The translations under genes and the position numbers were made by a program. Shown piece after piece: positions 44,438 to 54,430 of a stretch of 64,000 nucleotides of DNA. Position 1 is the stretch's first letter, and each line of letters opens with the position of its first letter. Source of the DNA: JAIBDK01 sp965261915 (lineage in GTDB: Bacteria > Pseudomonadota > Gammaproteobacteria > Arenicellales > Poriferihabitantaceae); contig CBDHDW010000013.1 in NCBI GenBank assembly GCA_965261915.1, positions 1,302,001 through 1,366,000 on the forward strand, given 5' to 3'. The notes under the pieces were generated by a model. The model was not told where the DNA came from. It made no database searches and saw nothing but the letters and a program-made list of their open reading frames with translations.

Positions 44438-44878
44438 ATGAAATTATCGTTTTCCATAAAAATCCTTAATAATCATATAATTACCTACCAAAAAAACATT
44501 ATGGTAGTCTTTAGCCGGTCTTTGTAATTGCAAAAATACCCTACTTCTTTTTATTTTAAGTCTGGCTTTTGTTCTGCCAGTAAATGCTCAAGATGCTAAC
44601 CCAACAGACCTCTGCTCACGTTCTGCAGATGTTCAGGCAAAAATCATCGCGGCAGTGAGTGATAAAAACGCTTGTAATGAGATTACTGTAGCAGATTTGG
44701 AAAGCATTACCGCGTTAAGTTTTGATGGAGGGACTGTTCAATCAGCCCTAAACAGATCACTAAAGAATGGCGATTTTGCTGGATTAACAGGGCTGACGAG
44801 TCTTCAATTACAACGTAACAGCTTAACCACCTTACCCGCCGATATATTCTCTGGACTGAGTGCCTTATACCAACGGCT

Positions 44879-45400
44879 CTATTGATTGACTGTTTTGGCC
44901 CAATTACGTGATGTAATTGATGTGATTGCCTGTTTGTCCTCTGCGAAGAAATTCCAGGCATCGCAGCATTTGTCGACGATCTCATCGTAGGATTCAAACA
45001 CAGAGATTGCCAGCTTGTTGGCGCGCAGGTAGGCCCAAACGTTTTCCATCGGGTTGAGTTCTGGCGCATAGGGCGGGAGTTTGAGCAGGGTGATGTTGTC
45101 TGGCACTTCCCGTTTTGCTGATCCGTGCCAGCCTGCACCGTCGAGGATGAGCAAGGCATGGGCCCCAGCCGCGACCGTCCTGGCGATCTCGCACAGATGT
45201 GCATTCATAGCGGACGTGTCCGCATGCGGCATGATCAGCGCAGCAGCCTCGGCGCGTTCGGGACAAACCGCGCCGAAGATATGGCCCGACGTATAACGTG
45301 TATCACGCGGCGCACGCGGCCGGGTTCCCCGTTCGGCCCATATACGTGTCAGCGTCCCTTGCTGACCCACACGAGCTTCGTCCTGAAACCAAATCTCCAA
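44879..45400 (-). CDS. IS630-family transposase, catalytic part (OrfB)
   Basis: DDE domain of an IS630 transposase: F-Q-D-E-A-R (first Asp), I-L-D-G-A-G-W-H (second Asp) and P-E-L-N-P-M-E-N-V-W (Glu). It is made as a fusion with OrfA by frameshifting at the A7 run near 45452-45458. The shifted frame reads K-K-N-F-A-A-E-V-A and continues into this part. Confidence 0.88.
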   Translation of the reverse strand: MEIWFQDEARVGQQGTLTRIWAERGTRPRAPRDTRYTSGHIFGAVCPERAEAAALIMPHADTSAMNAHLCEIARTVAAGAHALLILDGAGWHGSAKREVPDNITLLKLPPYAPELNPMENVWAYLRANKLAISVFESYDEIVDKCCDAWNFFAEDKQAITSITSRNWAKTVNQ

Positions 45401-45435
45401 TGGTTTGCCGCAGGCCGTTTTGGGCAGAACGGCCG

Positions 45436-45945
45436 CTACCTCTGCAGCGAAGTTTTTTTAAACGCATCCTGCGCATCCGGGTCGGATTTCGGATGCTGCG
45501 GGCGCACAGACAAGCGTCGAAAACCAAGTTTTACCAGTTGTTTGCCAACGGTCCGCTCATGCATGACAACGCCAAAGCGCTCCTCAATCTTGCGCTTGAG
45601 GTCAATGCGCCGCCAGCGCACCACGCCGTCCGTTTCGGGATCCGGCCCCTCACGCACAAGCGATGCCAACTCCGCCTTCTGTGCCACGCTGAGCAGGGGC
45701 TGCCGTCCTGGCGAACGCCAGTTCGAGAGACCCTCAATCCCCGCGTCATTGTAACGGTGTACCCAGTCACGCAACGTCTGGCGATCCATCCCGCAGTTCT
45801 CGGCCGCCGTCTTGCGGTCAGTGCCGTCCAAAATCAACGCAATCGCCAGCATCCGTCGGGCCGCTTTCGCGTCCCTGCACGCCGCTGCGGCGCGCCGAAG
45901 ATCGCAGGCCGACTTGTCCGTTCGTATAATCTCTACTGTCATCAA
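45436..45945 (-). CDS. IS630-family transposase, DNA-binding part (OrfA)
   Basis: 169 aa with two helix-turn-helix segments (R-K-T-A-A-E-N-C-G-M-D-R-Q-T-L-R-D-W, and the R-I-D-L-K-R-K-I-E-E-R-F region). The frame ends shortly after the A7 slippery run, as in two-frame IS630 elements that use programmed frameshifting. AGGAGG precedes the start. Confidence 0.88.
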   Translation of the reverse strand: MMTVEIIRTDKSACDLRRAAAACRDAKAARRMLAIALILDGTDRKTAAENCGMDRQTLRDWVHRYNDAGIEGLSNWRSPGRQPLLSVAQKAELASLVREGPDPETDGVVRWRRIDLKRKIEERFGVVMHERTVGKQLVKLGFRRLSVRPQHPKSDPDAQDAFKKTSLQR

Positions 45946-46780
45946 TACCTCCTATGATGATGACTACTGAATCACTTCAAATTCCCCGTGGAAAGCACAA
46001 AGCGTCAAATCCTTGGGCCGTTGGTATTACAAGGACTGAATTTAAACGACAACCTATTTTCCACCTTGCCGACTGGGCTTTTCTCGGGCTTAACTAGCTT
46101 GGGGTTTCTCGGTTTAATAGGCAACCACCCACTGCCTGCTTCGCTCCCTGCAAGCCTGTTTGCCGATGTGCCAACAACAACAACTCCAACCCTGCCCACG
46201 GGAACTACGATTAACGCCGCAGTGCCAACAACCGTAGGCAACATTACTAACCTCGTAGCAAATGGCAGTCCTCAAACTGTAGATGTGGCGGATAAATTCA
46301 GCGACACCACAGGCGATACCTTGACCTTTTCCATACAGTCCGATAATACCACCACTGCCACCGTTGAGGTTAGCGGTAGCATAATAACCATTACCCCCGT
46401 AGCCATAGGAACAACAACCATCACCGTCACTGCCACCGATACAGCAGATCAAACGGTTACACAAACCTTTACAGTAAGTGTTATCACAGCCCCAACAGAC
46501 CTTTGTTCACGCACTGCAGTAGTTAAGAATGAAATAGTCTTAGAAGTGAGTGGCAAAACTAATTGTGCCGACATTACTGAGGCAGAGTTGGCGGGAGTTA
46601 CCGGTTTAAATTTTCTTGGGCTTAGTCCCTCTAGTTCTCTAAGAGGTAGTAGCCTAAAGAGTGGCGATTTTGCTGGATTAACAGGACTAACAAATCTCCG
46701 TTTAACCTCCAACGAGATTACCAGCCTACCCGCTGATATTTTCTCTGGGCCATCAGCTTTAGAGTTTATGAATTTAAATA

Positions 46781-48320
46781 GTAACTGCCCAGGTACCCTA
46801 AGGAATAATTCTCTTGGAATAATTCTCTTGGAATAATTCTCTTGCCTGAGGAATCCCGATGTGATTCATTAAGATTATGATTTTTTCAAACGCACCCAAA
46901 GGTTATGTTTCCGTTGAGGCTTATGAAGAGCTGAAGCAGAAGAATGCACAGCTTGTGGCTCGCATTGAAGACCTTGAGCGTCGCCTCAGCTTGAACAGCA
47001 GCAACAGTAGCAAGCCGCCTTCAAGCGACGGCCTAAAGAAGCCCAAGGCTGAACCCAGAACCAAAAGTCTGCGGAGAAAATCCGGTAAAAAGTCAGGCGG
47101 GCAGAAAGGCCACAAGGGAAGCACCCTGTGCCAAACGGCAGATCCCGACCATGTTGAAGATCACTTTCCTTCTGTCTGCGGGCAATGTGGCACACCGCTG
47201 TCGCCATCAATGGCAGAGGATTACGCCGCACGACAGGTGTTTGACCTGCCCGAGCCACAGCCTCTGGTGACAACGGAACACAGGGCACATGTCTGCCTTT
47301 GCGGCCACTGTGGGGAAACAACCAAGGCGGCGTTTCCTCTGGAAGTAAAGGCACCCGTGCAGTACGGGCCACGCATTGCCGGAGTGGCAACATATCTCCA
47401 ATGCGCCCATTTCCTGCCGGAAGACAGACTGGCGCAAATAATGGCCGATTTGTTCAATGCCCCTTTGGTTCCTGCCACTGTGGCCGCCATGAACCGCAAA
47501 GCATCAGAGCGGCTCAAGGGGGTTGCTTCTCACCTGCAGGATGTGATCGCCCAACAGGTCCACGTCAAACATCTTGACGAGACGGGTTTCCGGATTACGG
47601 GGTGCCTGCAATGGCTTCACGTTGCCTGTACACCGCTTCTGGCTTTCTACCGGGTCAGCAGCAAACGCGGTAATCTGTTATCCAATCTCACGGGCTGTAT
47701 CGTGCATGATCATTGGCAGCCTTACTTCACGCTGGATGGTGTTACCCATGCGTTGTGCAATGCACACCATTTACGGGAACTGCAAGCGTTGGTCGAAATA
47801 GAACAGGAAGATTGGGCTGGTCAGATGCAAAGGCTACTGCGGCGTGCGCACCATGTCACACAGGCCGCGCGGGATAAGGGCGTGGCGGTTTCAACGCCGC
47901 TTGTTGCGCTTATTAATCGGCGATACGACAGGATCATCACCGCAGCATTGGATTTCCATGAGGAATTGCCTCCACTCGTGCCGCCAAAACCCGGAAGACG
48001 GGGGCGCAAGAAGCAGCGGACAGGACATAATCTGGCATTACGATTACGCGATCGCAAGGAAGGCACCCTGCGCTTTCTGACAGATCCCGACGTACCCTTC
48101 ACAAACAACGAAGCTGAACGCGACCTGCGAATGATGAAACTACGTCAGAAAATATCGGGAGGGTTCAGGTCTGAACAAGGGGCAGAGGATTTTGCCACCC
48201 TGCGCAGCGTCATCACAACGGCGAGAAAACAAGGATGGAACATCATCGAAACACTGATGATGCCTGCCGATCAGATTATTGCAAAACTGAAATACGCTTA
48301 AAAATAACCTGGGCAGTTAC
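46781..48320 (+). mobile_element. IS66-family element (single-ORF, ISBst12-like) inside the LRR gene
   Basis: 1540 bp with inverted ends GTAACTGCCCAGG and CCTGGGCAGTTAC. The 8-bp target duplication TTTAAATA is at 46773-46780 and 48321-48328. Excision restores M-N-L-N-N-N-Q-L-T. It holds only tnpC, no tnpA/tnpB. Three 14-bp direct repeats (GGAATAATTCTCTT) lie near 46803-46844. Confidence 0.93.
46877..48301 (+). CDS. IS66-family transposase TnpC
   Basis: 474-aa transposase. An N-terminal coiled coil and basic region (S-S-N-S-S-K-P-P-S-S-D-G) leads to a zinc-binding motif (C-G-Q-C-G, C-L-C-G-H-C-G). The DDE core has K-H-L-D-E-T-G-F-R, H-D-H-W-Q-P-Y and the Glu in F-T-N-N-E-A-E-R-D-L-R-M. It is intact, suggesting a fairly recent insertion. 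Confidence 0.92.
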   Translation: MIFSNAPKGYVSVEAYEELKQKNAQLVARIEDLERRLSLNSSNSSKPPSSDGLKKPKAEPRTKSLRRKSGKKSGGQKGHKGSTLCQTADPDHVEDHFPSVCGQCGTPLSPSMAEDYAARQVFDLPEPQPLVTTEHRAHVCLCGHCGETTKAAFPLEVKAPVQYGPRIAGVATYLQCAHFLPEDRLAQIMADLFNAPLVPATVAAMNRKASERLKGVASHLQDVIAQQVHVKHLDETGFRITGCLQWLHVACTPLLAFYRVSSKRGNLLSNLTGCIVHDHWQPYFTLDGVTHALCNAHHLRELQALVEIEQEDWAGQMQRLLRRAHHVTQAARDKGVAVSTPLVALINRRYDRIITAALDFHEELPPLVPPKPGRRGRKKQRTGHNLALRLRDRKEGTLRFLTDPDVPFTNNEAERDLRMMKLRQKISGGFRSEQGAEDFATLRSVITTARKQGWNIIETLMMPADQIIAKLKYA

Positions 48321-49541
48321 TTTAAATAACAATCAACTCACCGCCTTGCCATCGGGTATTTTCGCGGGCTTAACCAGTTTGACAACCCTTAATTTATCGG
48401 GCAACCCACTGCCTGCTTCGCTCCCTGCAAGCCTGTTTGCCGATGTGCCACGAAACGCAATAAGACTTCCCACGGGAACTACGATTAACGCCGCAGTGCC
48501 AACAACCGTAGGCACCATTGCAGATATTACTGACCTCGTGGTAAATGGCAGTCCTCAAACTGTAAATGTGGCGGATAAATTCAGCGACACAGGCGATACC
48601 TTGACCTTTTCCGTAATGTCTGGAGATACTAACATCGCAACCGTTGGAGTTAGCGGTAGCACCATAACCGTTACCCCCGTAGCCATAGGAACAGCAACAA
48701 TCACTGTAACTGCCACCGATACAGCAGAGCAAACGGTTACGCAAACCTTTATGGTCAGCGTTAATGTAGCAGCCGTAGCCGCCCCGATAATCAGCATCAC
48801 CCCCGCCGCAGTAACGGCAATAGCGGGCACTGCTATTGCGGATATAACCATCACTTCAACAGGCGGTGCGGTTGCCAGCTACAGCATCATGCCAGCCATT
48901 GCTAATGGACTGATGTTTGACACAAGCACTGGCATCATCTCAGGCGCGCCAGATGCGGCGGCAGAAGCAGCCACCTACACCATCACTGCCACCAATACCA
49001 GTGGTACGGATACTGCGACAGTAGCCATCACCGTTAATGCTCAAGGTGCTAACCCATCCGTATCCGTGTGCGACCGTACCTTCGTAGTTCAAACGGTAAT
49101 CATCGCTAAGGTGAGCGGCAAAACCGCTTGTGCCGACATTACTGCGGCAGATTTGGCGGCAATTACCAGCTTACAAACTACTAGTGGCTTTAGCCCCAAT
49201 TTTGGAGATCGCCCCCCAAGGAGAAGTGATTTTGCCGGTTTAACCTCATTAACAAGCCTCCGCATCACATTCAACAACAACGGTTCTGGCTTGACGACCC
49301 TCCCAGCGGATCTTTTTCAAGGTCTGCCAGCACTGACATTTGTGAGTTTGATGAGTAATAAGTTACGCACTTTGCCAATTGGTCTTTTCAAAGGGTTATC
49401 TTTGACTACGAGTCTAAATTTAATAAACAACCCACTTGTTTCGTTGCCCACTAATATTTTGAACGAAATGACTAGTTATACTCCAGCATTGAACTCGGCT
49501 GTTAGAAGTCTGACGTAGTCTAGCATTTCTTTACAACCCGG

Positions 49542-50395
49542 TTAAGCTGCTTTTTTTATTTCAACCATTTCCGCCTCATATTGATTCGGGGTCACATAGC
49601 CGAGATATGAATGCAGCCGATGGCGGTTGTAAAATAAGGATAGGTAGTTCAACACATCCTGTTGTGCTTCGAGTCTGGTTTGGTCATTCCGCCAGTGGAC
49701 TCGTTCCGGTTTCAAGCTTCCGAAGAAACTTTCTGCAACGGCATTATCCCAACAATCGCCTTTGCGACTCATGCTGCCGACAAATCCGTGTGCTTTCAGC
49801 AGTCGCCGGTAATCCTTGCGGGCATATTGAGAGCCTCGATCCGAATGAACCATTAGGCCGGCCCCAGGCCTTCTTTGCCAAATGGCCATCCTCAGTGCAT
49901 CGCAAACCAGCTGAGCCTTCATCCGACCACTTTCCTGGAATAAAGGTCGATAATAACCGCCCGATACAGCCAGCCTTCCTGTGTCCAAAGACAGGTGATG
50001 TCACCGACGTAAACCGGGTCGGGCTGAGTAACATCAAATTTCCGCTCCACCACATTATCAAACACGGGCTGCTTGTGGTTGCTGTTTGTCGTGACCTTGT
50101 ATTTTTTCCGGCGTTTAACCTGCACTTTTGCTTCTTCCATCAACTTTCGAGCCTTCCCCCGGCTCACTGGATAGCTTAATGCGTCGAGTGCCTCTTTCCT
50201 TCTCCGACTACCGCAGGAATCTTCAGTCACTTTCGCGATGTCTCGAACAGCTTCCAGTAATTCCTGGCGGTAATAATCGATACTGCCACCGCCGCGCCGC
50301 GGGTAGCCGTAGCCACTGCGGGTAACGCCCAACACTCGACACATCAGCTCAACAGGCCAGGTCTTCTTGTGCCGGGCAATAAACACGTAGTTCAC
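49542..50395 (-). pseudogene. IS3-family OrfB transposase, frameshifted
   Basis: The 50395-to-49919 part contains the N-terminal HTH_21 region and V-Y-V-G-D-I-T-C-L-W-T (first Asp) up to I-D-L-Y-S-R-K-V-V-G. The rest (to 49542) has M-V-H-S-D-R-G-S-Q-Y (second Asp), S-F-F-G-S-L-K-P-E (Glu) and the end Y-N-R-H-R-L-H-S-Y-L-G-Y. A one-base change near 49930 separates the two frames, so the transposase is probably inactive. Confidence 0.85.
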
Positions 50396-50688
50396 CTTGT
50401 TTCCCTGGCGAAGAAGACCGTCGCTTTTTTTAATATCTCTTTCTCCATCTTCAAGCGCCGGTTCTCTTCCTTCAATTGTCGGATTGCTGCCTGCTCTGGT
50501 ATCAGCTTACCGTTTCCACGGAAAGCTTGTCCGTTACGGGAACGTTGATGCGCTTTAACCCGGCGCCCCAACATGGTGGAGTTAATGTCGAGGCTCGTCG
50601 CCGCTTCGATTCTGGTGTAGTCCTGATCCAATACCAGACTGACGGCATCCAGCTTGAACTCCTTCGGATATTTCTTTCTTGTGTTCAT
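50392..50688 (-). CDS. IS3-family OrfA
   Basis: 98-aa helix-turn-helix protein (R-K-K-Y-P-K-E-F-K-L-D-A-V-S-L-V) ending in a leucine-zipper-like coil (L-K-E-E-N-R-R-L-K-M-E-K-E-I-L-K-K-A). The A-rich K-K-A stretch is the usual frameshift site for OrfAB. It overlaps orfB by 4 bp. Confidence 0.88.
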   Translation of the reverse strand: MNTRKKYPKEFKLDAVSLVLDQDYTRIEAATSLDINSTMLGRRVKAHQRSRNGQAFRGNGKLIPEQAAIRQLKEENRRLKMEKEILKKATVFFARETR

Positions 50689-53086
50689 TTTTTGATCTCC
50701 ACTTATGGGTATTATCCCTTAACTGGGTTGTGCATATCTATTGGACCACCTCAGTCAATTCCCCATTAATGCCGCATTGCCAATCGCCAATGGAGTCATT
50801 CCAGCACAATCGTTAGCACTAACGGCTAACCCGCTCACCGTGGACGTGGCTACTTTCTTTAGCGACCCGGACGATACCCTGACCTACACAGTCATGTCCG
50901 CTACCCCCGCCATTGCCACCGTTGGAGTGAGTGGTAGCACAATAACCATTACCCCCGTAGCACTCGGCACAACCAACATCACTGTTACTGCTCGCGATAC
51001 AGCAGGGCAAACGGTTACACAGACTTTTGCGCTTACTGTTAGTGGCGATGCGGCAGCAGTAGCCGCCCCGAGTATCAGCATCACCCCCGCCGCAGTAACG
51101 GTAACAGTGGGCACGGCTATTGCGAATATAACCATCACTTCAACAGGCGGCGCGGTTGATAGCTACGGCATCGCCCCAGACCTGCCAGCCGGACTGTCCA
51201 TTGACACCACCACTGGCACCATTTCAGGTACGCCAGATGCGGCGGCAGCAGCAGTCACCTACACCATCACTGCAACCAATGCCAGTGGTAGCACGGATAC
51301 TGCGACAGTAGCCATCACCGTTAATGCGGCACCAACAACACCCGTAGCCGCCCCGAGTATCAGTATCAGTACCGATACGCTAACTGCAACAGCGGGAGTC
51401 GCTATCGCGACTATAACCATCGACCCAACAGCAGGCGGAGCGGTTGTCAGCTACAACGTTAGTCCAACACTGACAGCTGGATTGTCATTTGACACCGCCA
51501 CTGGCAGCATCTCGGGTACGCCAGATGCGGCGGCAGCAGCAGCCACCTACACCATCACGGCAACCAATGCCAGTGGTACGAATGCTGCGACAGTAGCCAT
51601 CACCGTTAATGCGGCACCAATAGCTGCCCCGATTATCAGTATCAGCCCTGCTACAGTAACGGCAACAGCGGGCGCCCTCATTACCCCCATCACCATCACT
51701 AATAATGGTGGTGCAGTGCCAGCAACAGGCGCCTACAGCATAGACCCAGCCATTACTAATGGACTGTCATTTAGTGTTGACACAGGCGCCATCTCAGGTA
51801 CGCCAGATGCGGAGGCAGTAGAGGTCACCTACACCATCACTGCAAGCAATGCCAGTGGTACGGCTATGGCTACGGTAGCCATCACCGTTAATGCGGCCGT
51901 AGAATTAGCTAAACAACTGAACAAGGATATTTTGCCACGTCTTATCCAGACCATGCTTGCCAGCACCCGCTCAGCGGTGAATCATCGTATTGATGCTACT
52001 TTCTCAGGCAACCCACAAGCGGGCAGTTACCGGTTCGATGGTCAGACGCTGCAGTTAGATGGTGATACTTCTCTGTCCGCTAACCTGGAAGACTTGTTAG
52101 AGCAGAAATTGCCCACCTATGTCAGGGCACTGCAAGACGAGACCATGGACTTAAAACAGATGCTCGGCAATTCATCCTTTGTACTGCCACTGAATGCGTT
52201 AGACGGCAATGGTTCTGGTTCTGGTGTGACCATATGGGGCAGTGGCGATTACAGCAATCTGAGTGATGGTGGCTGGAAAGGCGATGTGTTTAGCTTTCAA
52301 CTCGGTGTTGACCAGCGCGTAGGCGCTGATTTACTGGCGGGTGGTTTGGTGTCGTGGAGTGAAGGCGATGTCGATTATACGCTGGGTGGTGAGAGTGGTG
52401 AATACCAGCACCAAATAACCAGCATACATCCGTATATGGCGCACTCGCGAGATGGCGTTGAGTTGTGGGGCAGTGTTGGTTATGGTCGAGGCAAGCTGGC
52501 AATAAAACAGCAAGAAGACCACCAACGCACGAGCGACACGCGCTTGTTATCGTTGTCGGCAGGTGTTTCTGGGGAGTTATCAGAATCGGGTCAATCGGGT
52601 TTGAATCTGAAGAGTGATATCGCGCTGGCGCAGATTGACATTGATGGTTCTGCGGACAATCGCATTGCGGCTGATAAACTTTCCAGCCAACGGCTGCGTT
52701 TGGTGCTGGAGGTTGAACAGGAGCATCAACTGGCATCTGGGGGACAATTCAAGCCATCGCTGGAAATCGGTGCGCGCTATGATGGTGGTGCTGGCAATTC
52801 GGGAGTTGGTGCGATACTTGGTTTTGGTGGGCGCTATGCCAATACCACTGGATTGAGCGTGGAAGGCAAGGTACACAGTCTGGTCGGTCGCAATAATTAT
52901 AAGGAATGGGGCGTTTCTGGTGTTATACGGCAACAAACCGGGATTAATGGACAGGGCTTATCGTTTAGTCTGAGTCCGAGCTATGGCGCGACTGGCAACA
53001 GTGCAAATCAGGTATGGGAACGAAAACTATCCGATGGAAATAACCGCGATGACGATTATAATGGTGAAAAGATGTTCATTCACTAA

Positions 53087-54318
53087 ACGCTTGAGCACTA
53101 AACCATGAGGATACCGTCAAATGTCTTGGAAACAAACCGCCCAATACTCGTTCGCAGATGCCCTTTTAATTGAGCATAAGTCATTGTCCAAATTAGATGA
53201 TGTGCATGAAATTATCGATTGGAAACAGATCGAAAAAACGCTCAGCCATCTTTATGCCAGCAAGCGCGGTGTGCCAGCATACCCACCTTTGATGATGTTT
53301 AAGATACTGATTTTACAGGCGTGGTATAACTTAAGCGATGAAGCCTTAGAAGAACAGATAGCCCGGGATTTAATGTTCCGCCGGTTTATTGGTTTGAGTC
53401 TCAGTGATGCAGTACCCGATCATTCCACTATTTGGAGGTTTCGGAATCTATTACACACCGAAAATCTGCTTGATTCTTTATTGGTGCAGATCAATCATCA
53501 TCTCGCTAAAAACAGTCTTATTGTTGCTCAAGGCTCGGTCAATATTATCGATGCGACTGTGATTGAGGCGAAGCAATGCCGTTCTAAAAAGAACAAACAA
53601 GGCGACAATACCCAAGACCCAGAAGCGGCATGGAACGTGAAAACGGCATCCGATGGCAGGCGTAAAAGTACCTACGGATTTAAGCTGCACGCCAATACCG
53701 ATGAATATGGTTATCAAGAAAATGACCACTACGCCTGGCAATGTGCATGATTCATTGCATGATTTTGGGGAGTTTGAACATCTGTTAGGCGATAGGCACG
53801 GACAAGTTTACGCAGACAGTGCCTATACCCACAGGGCACAAGTGCCAACAAAGACAATGACGAGAAACTGGGTAAAGCAGACAATAGAATCCTGCACCGA
53901 GCATATCGCAACACGCCATTAAGGGAGCAACAAAAAGCGCAGAATAAAATGTATAGCAGTGTCCGCTATGTGGTTGAACGCACCTTTGGCTTACTCAAAC
54001 TGCATCACGGATTAGGCAAGGCAGATACATGGGGTTAGCCAGAAACAAAACCCGTGTACATCTGATTGCCATGAGCCATAACCTTAAAACTGGGATGAAT
54101 ATTTTCAAAGAACTGCAACGTTTAAAGGAGAGTGGTGCCTAAATGGGCAATAAAACAGATTAAAACCCACTAAAAGCGGTTAAAAGTGCCGAAATAAAGG
54201 CTTTTTTGGTGTCGTATTGATGATTGAGAGAACATGGGCGAAAAAATGAGGCAAATTTATAAAAAATCACGTTGTTTGTGAGTTGCGATGGGTGTTTTGT
54301 GGATTATGCAAAAGTCTC
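53087..54318 (+). mobile_element. IS5-family element, left end lost
   Basis: The right terminus TTATGCAAAAGTCTC is at 54304-54318, close to the MITE ends at 38681-38825. No matching left terminus is seen at the junction with the autotransporter barrel near 53087, so a deletion probably removed it together with the end of the barrel. Confidence 0.6.
53121..54142 (+). pseudogene. IS5-family transposase, multiply frameshifted
   Basis: The open part, 53121-53750, has the N-terminal DUF772 domain (P-L-M-M-F-K-I-L-I-L-Q-A-W-Y-N-L-S-D) and the first catalytic Asp in I-I-D-A-T-V-I-E-A. Frame changes follow near 53730 (V-Y-A-D-S-A-Y continues in another frame) and before 53950 (R-T-F-G-L-L-K in a third). 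Stops interrupt the tail. Not functional. Confidence 0.82.
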
Positions 54319-54430
54319 CCTGTATAAAAACCCGTTTACTTTACCGGGAAAATTGATATATTCGTTTTGCTAATAAATACAACTTACCGTATTAATTATA
54401 TTAATTTATCAATTTGAAACCTAAATAATC

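Larger units (their letters stand above)
44868..46024 (-). mobile_element. IS630-family element inside the LRR gene
   Basis: Ends TACCAACGGC (44868) and GCCGTTGG (to 46024) are inverted repeats. TA, the IS630 target, is at 44866-44867 and 46025-46026. Removing 44868-46026 joins A-L with L-Q-G-L-N-L-N-D-N in the LRR frame. It carries two overlapping-frame ORFs read leftward. Confidence 0.85.
49511..50753 (-). mobile_element. IS3-family element inside the giant autotransporter gene
   Basis: The ends TGACGTAGTC (left) and TGAGGTGGTCC (right, reverse complement) share ACAACCC and GTTAAG further in. The 3-bp target duplication GTC is at 49508-49510 and 50754-50756. Removal joins V-R-S with Q-F-P-I-N-A-A in frame. 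It carries orfA and a frameshifted orfB. Confidence 0.88.
44438..53086 (+). pseudogene. Giant leucine-rich-repeat/Ig-like autotransporter, cut by three ISs and truncated by a fourth
   Basis: Coding pieces lie at 44508-44867, 46027-46780, 48329-49510 and 50757-53086. A signal-like stretch (L-L-L-F-I-L-S-L-A-F-V-L-P-V-N-A) and the Cys motif D-L-C-S-R-S lead to LRRs (L-T-x-L-P-x-x-I-F-x-G-L). Then come cadherin-like and He_PIG Ig-like domains (T-G-x-I-S-G-T-P-D-A-A-A) and an autotransporter barrel (about residues 400-780 of the last piece). Excising each IS with one target repeat joins all four pieces in one frame of about 1,540 codons. The start near 44438/44501 is one base out of frame with the signal peptide. 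The barrel lacks its last strands because IS5 sequence begins near 53087. Likely a surface adhesin. Confidence 0.8.

Noticed and set aside
46803..46844. Three 14-bp repeats as a CRISPR or iteron array
   Set aside because: Only three copies, no spacers, inside the left end of an IS66 element; no replication gene is near.
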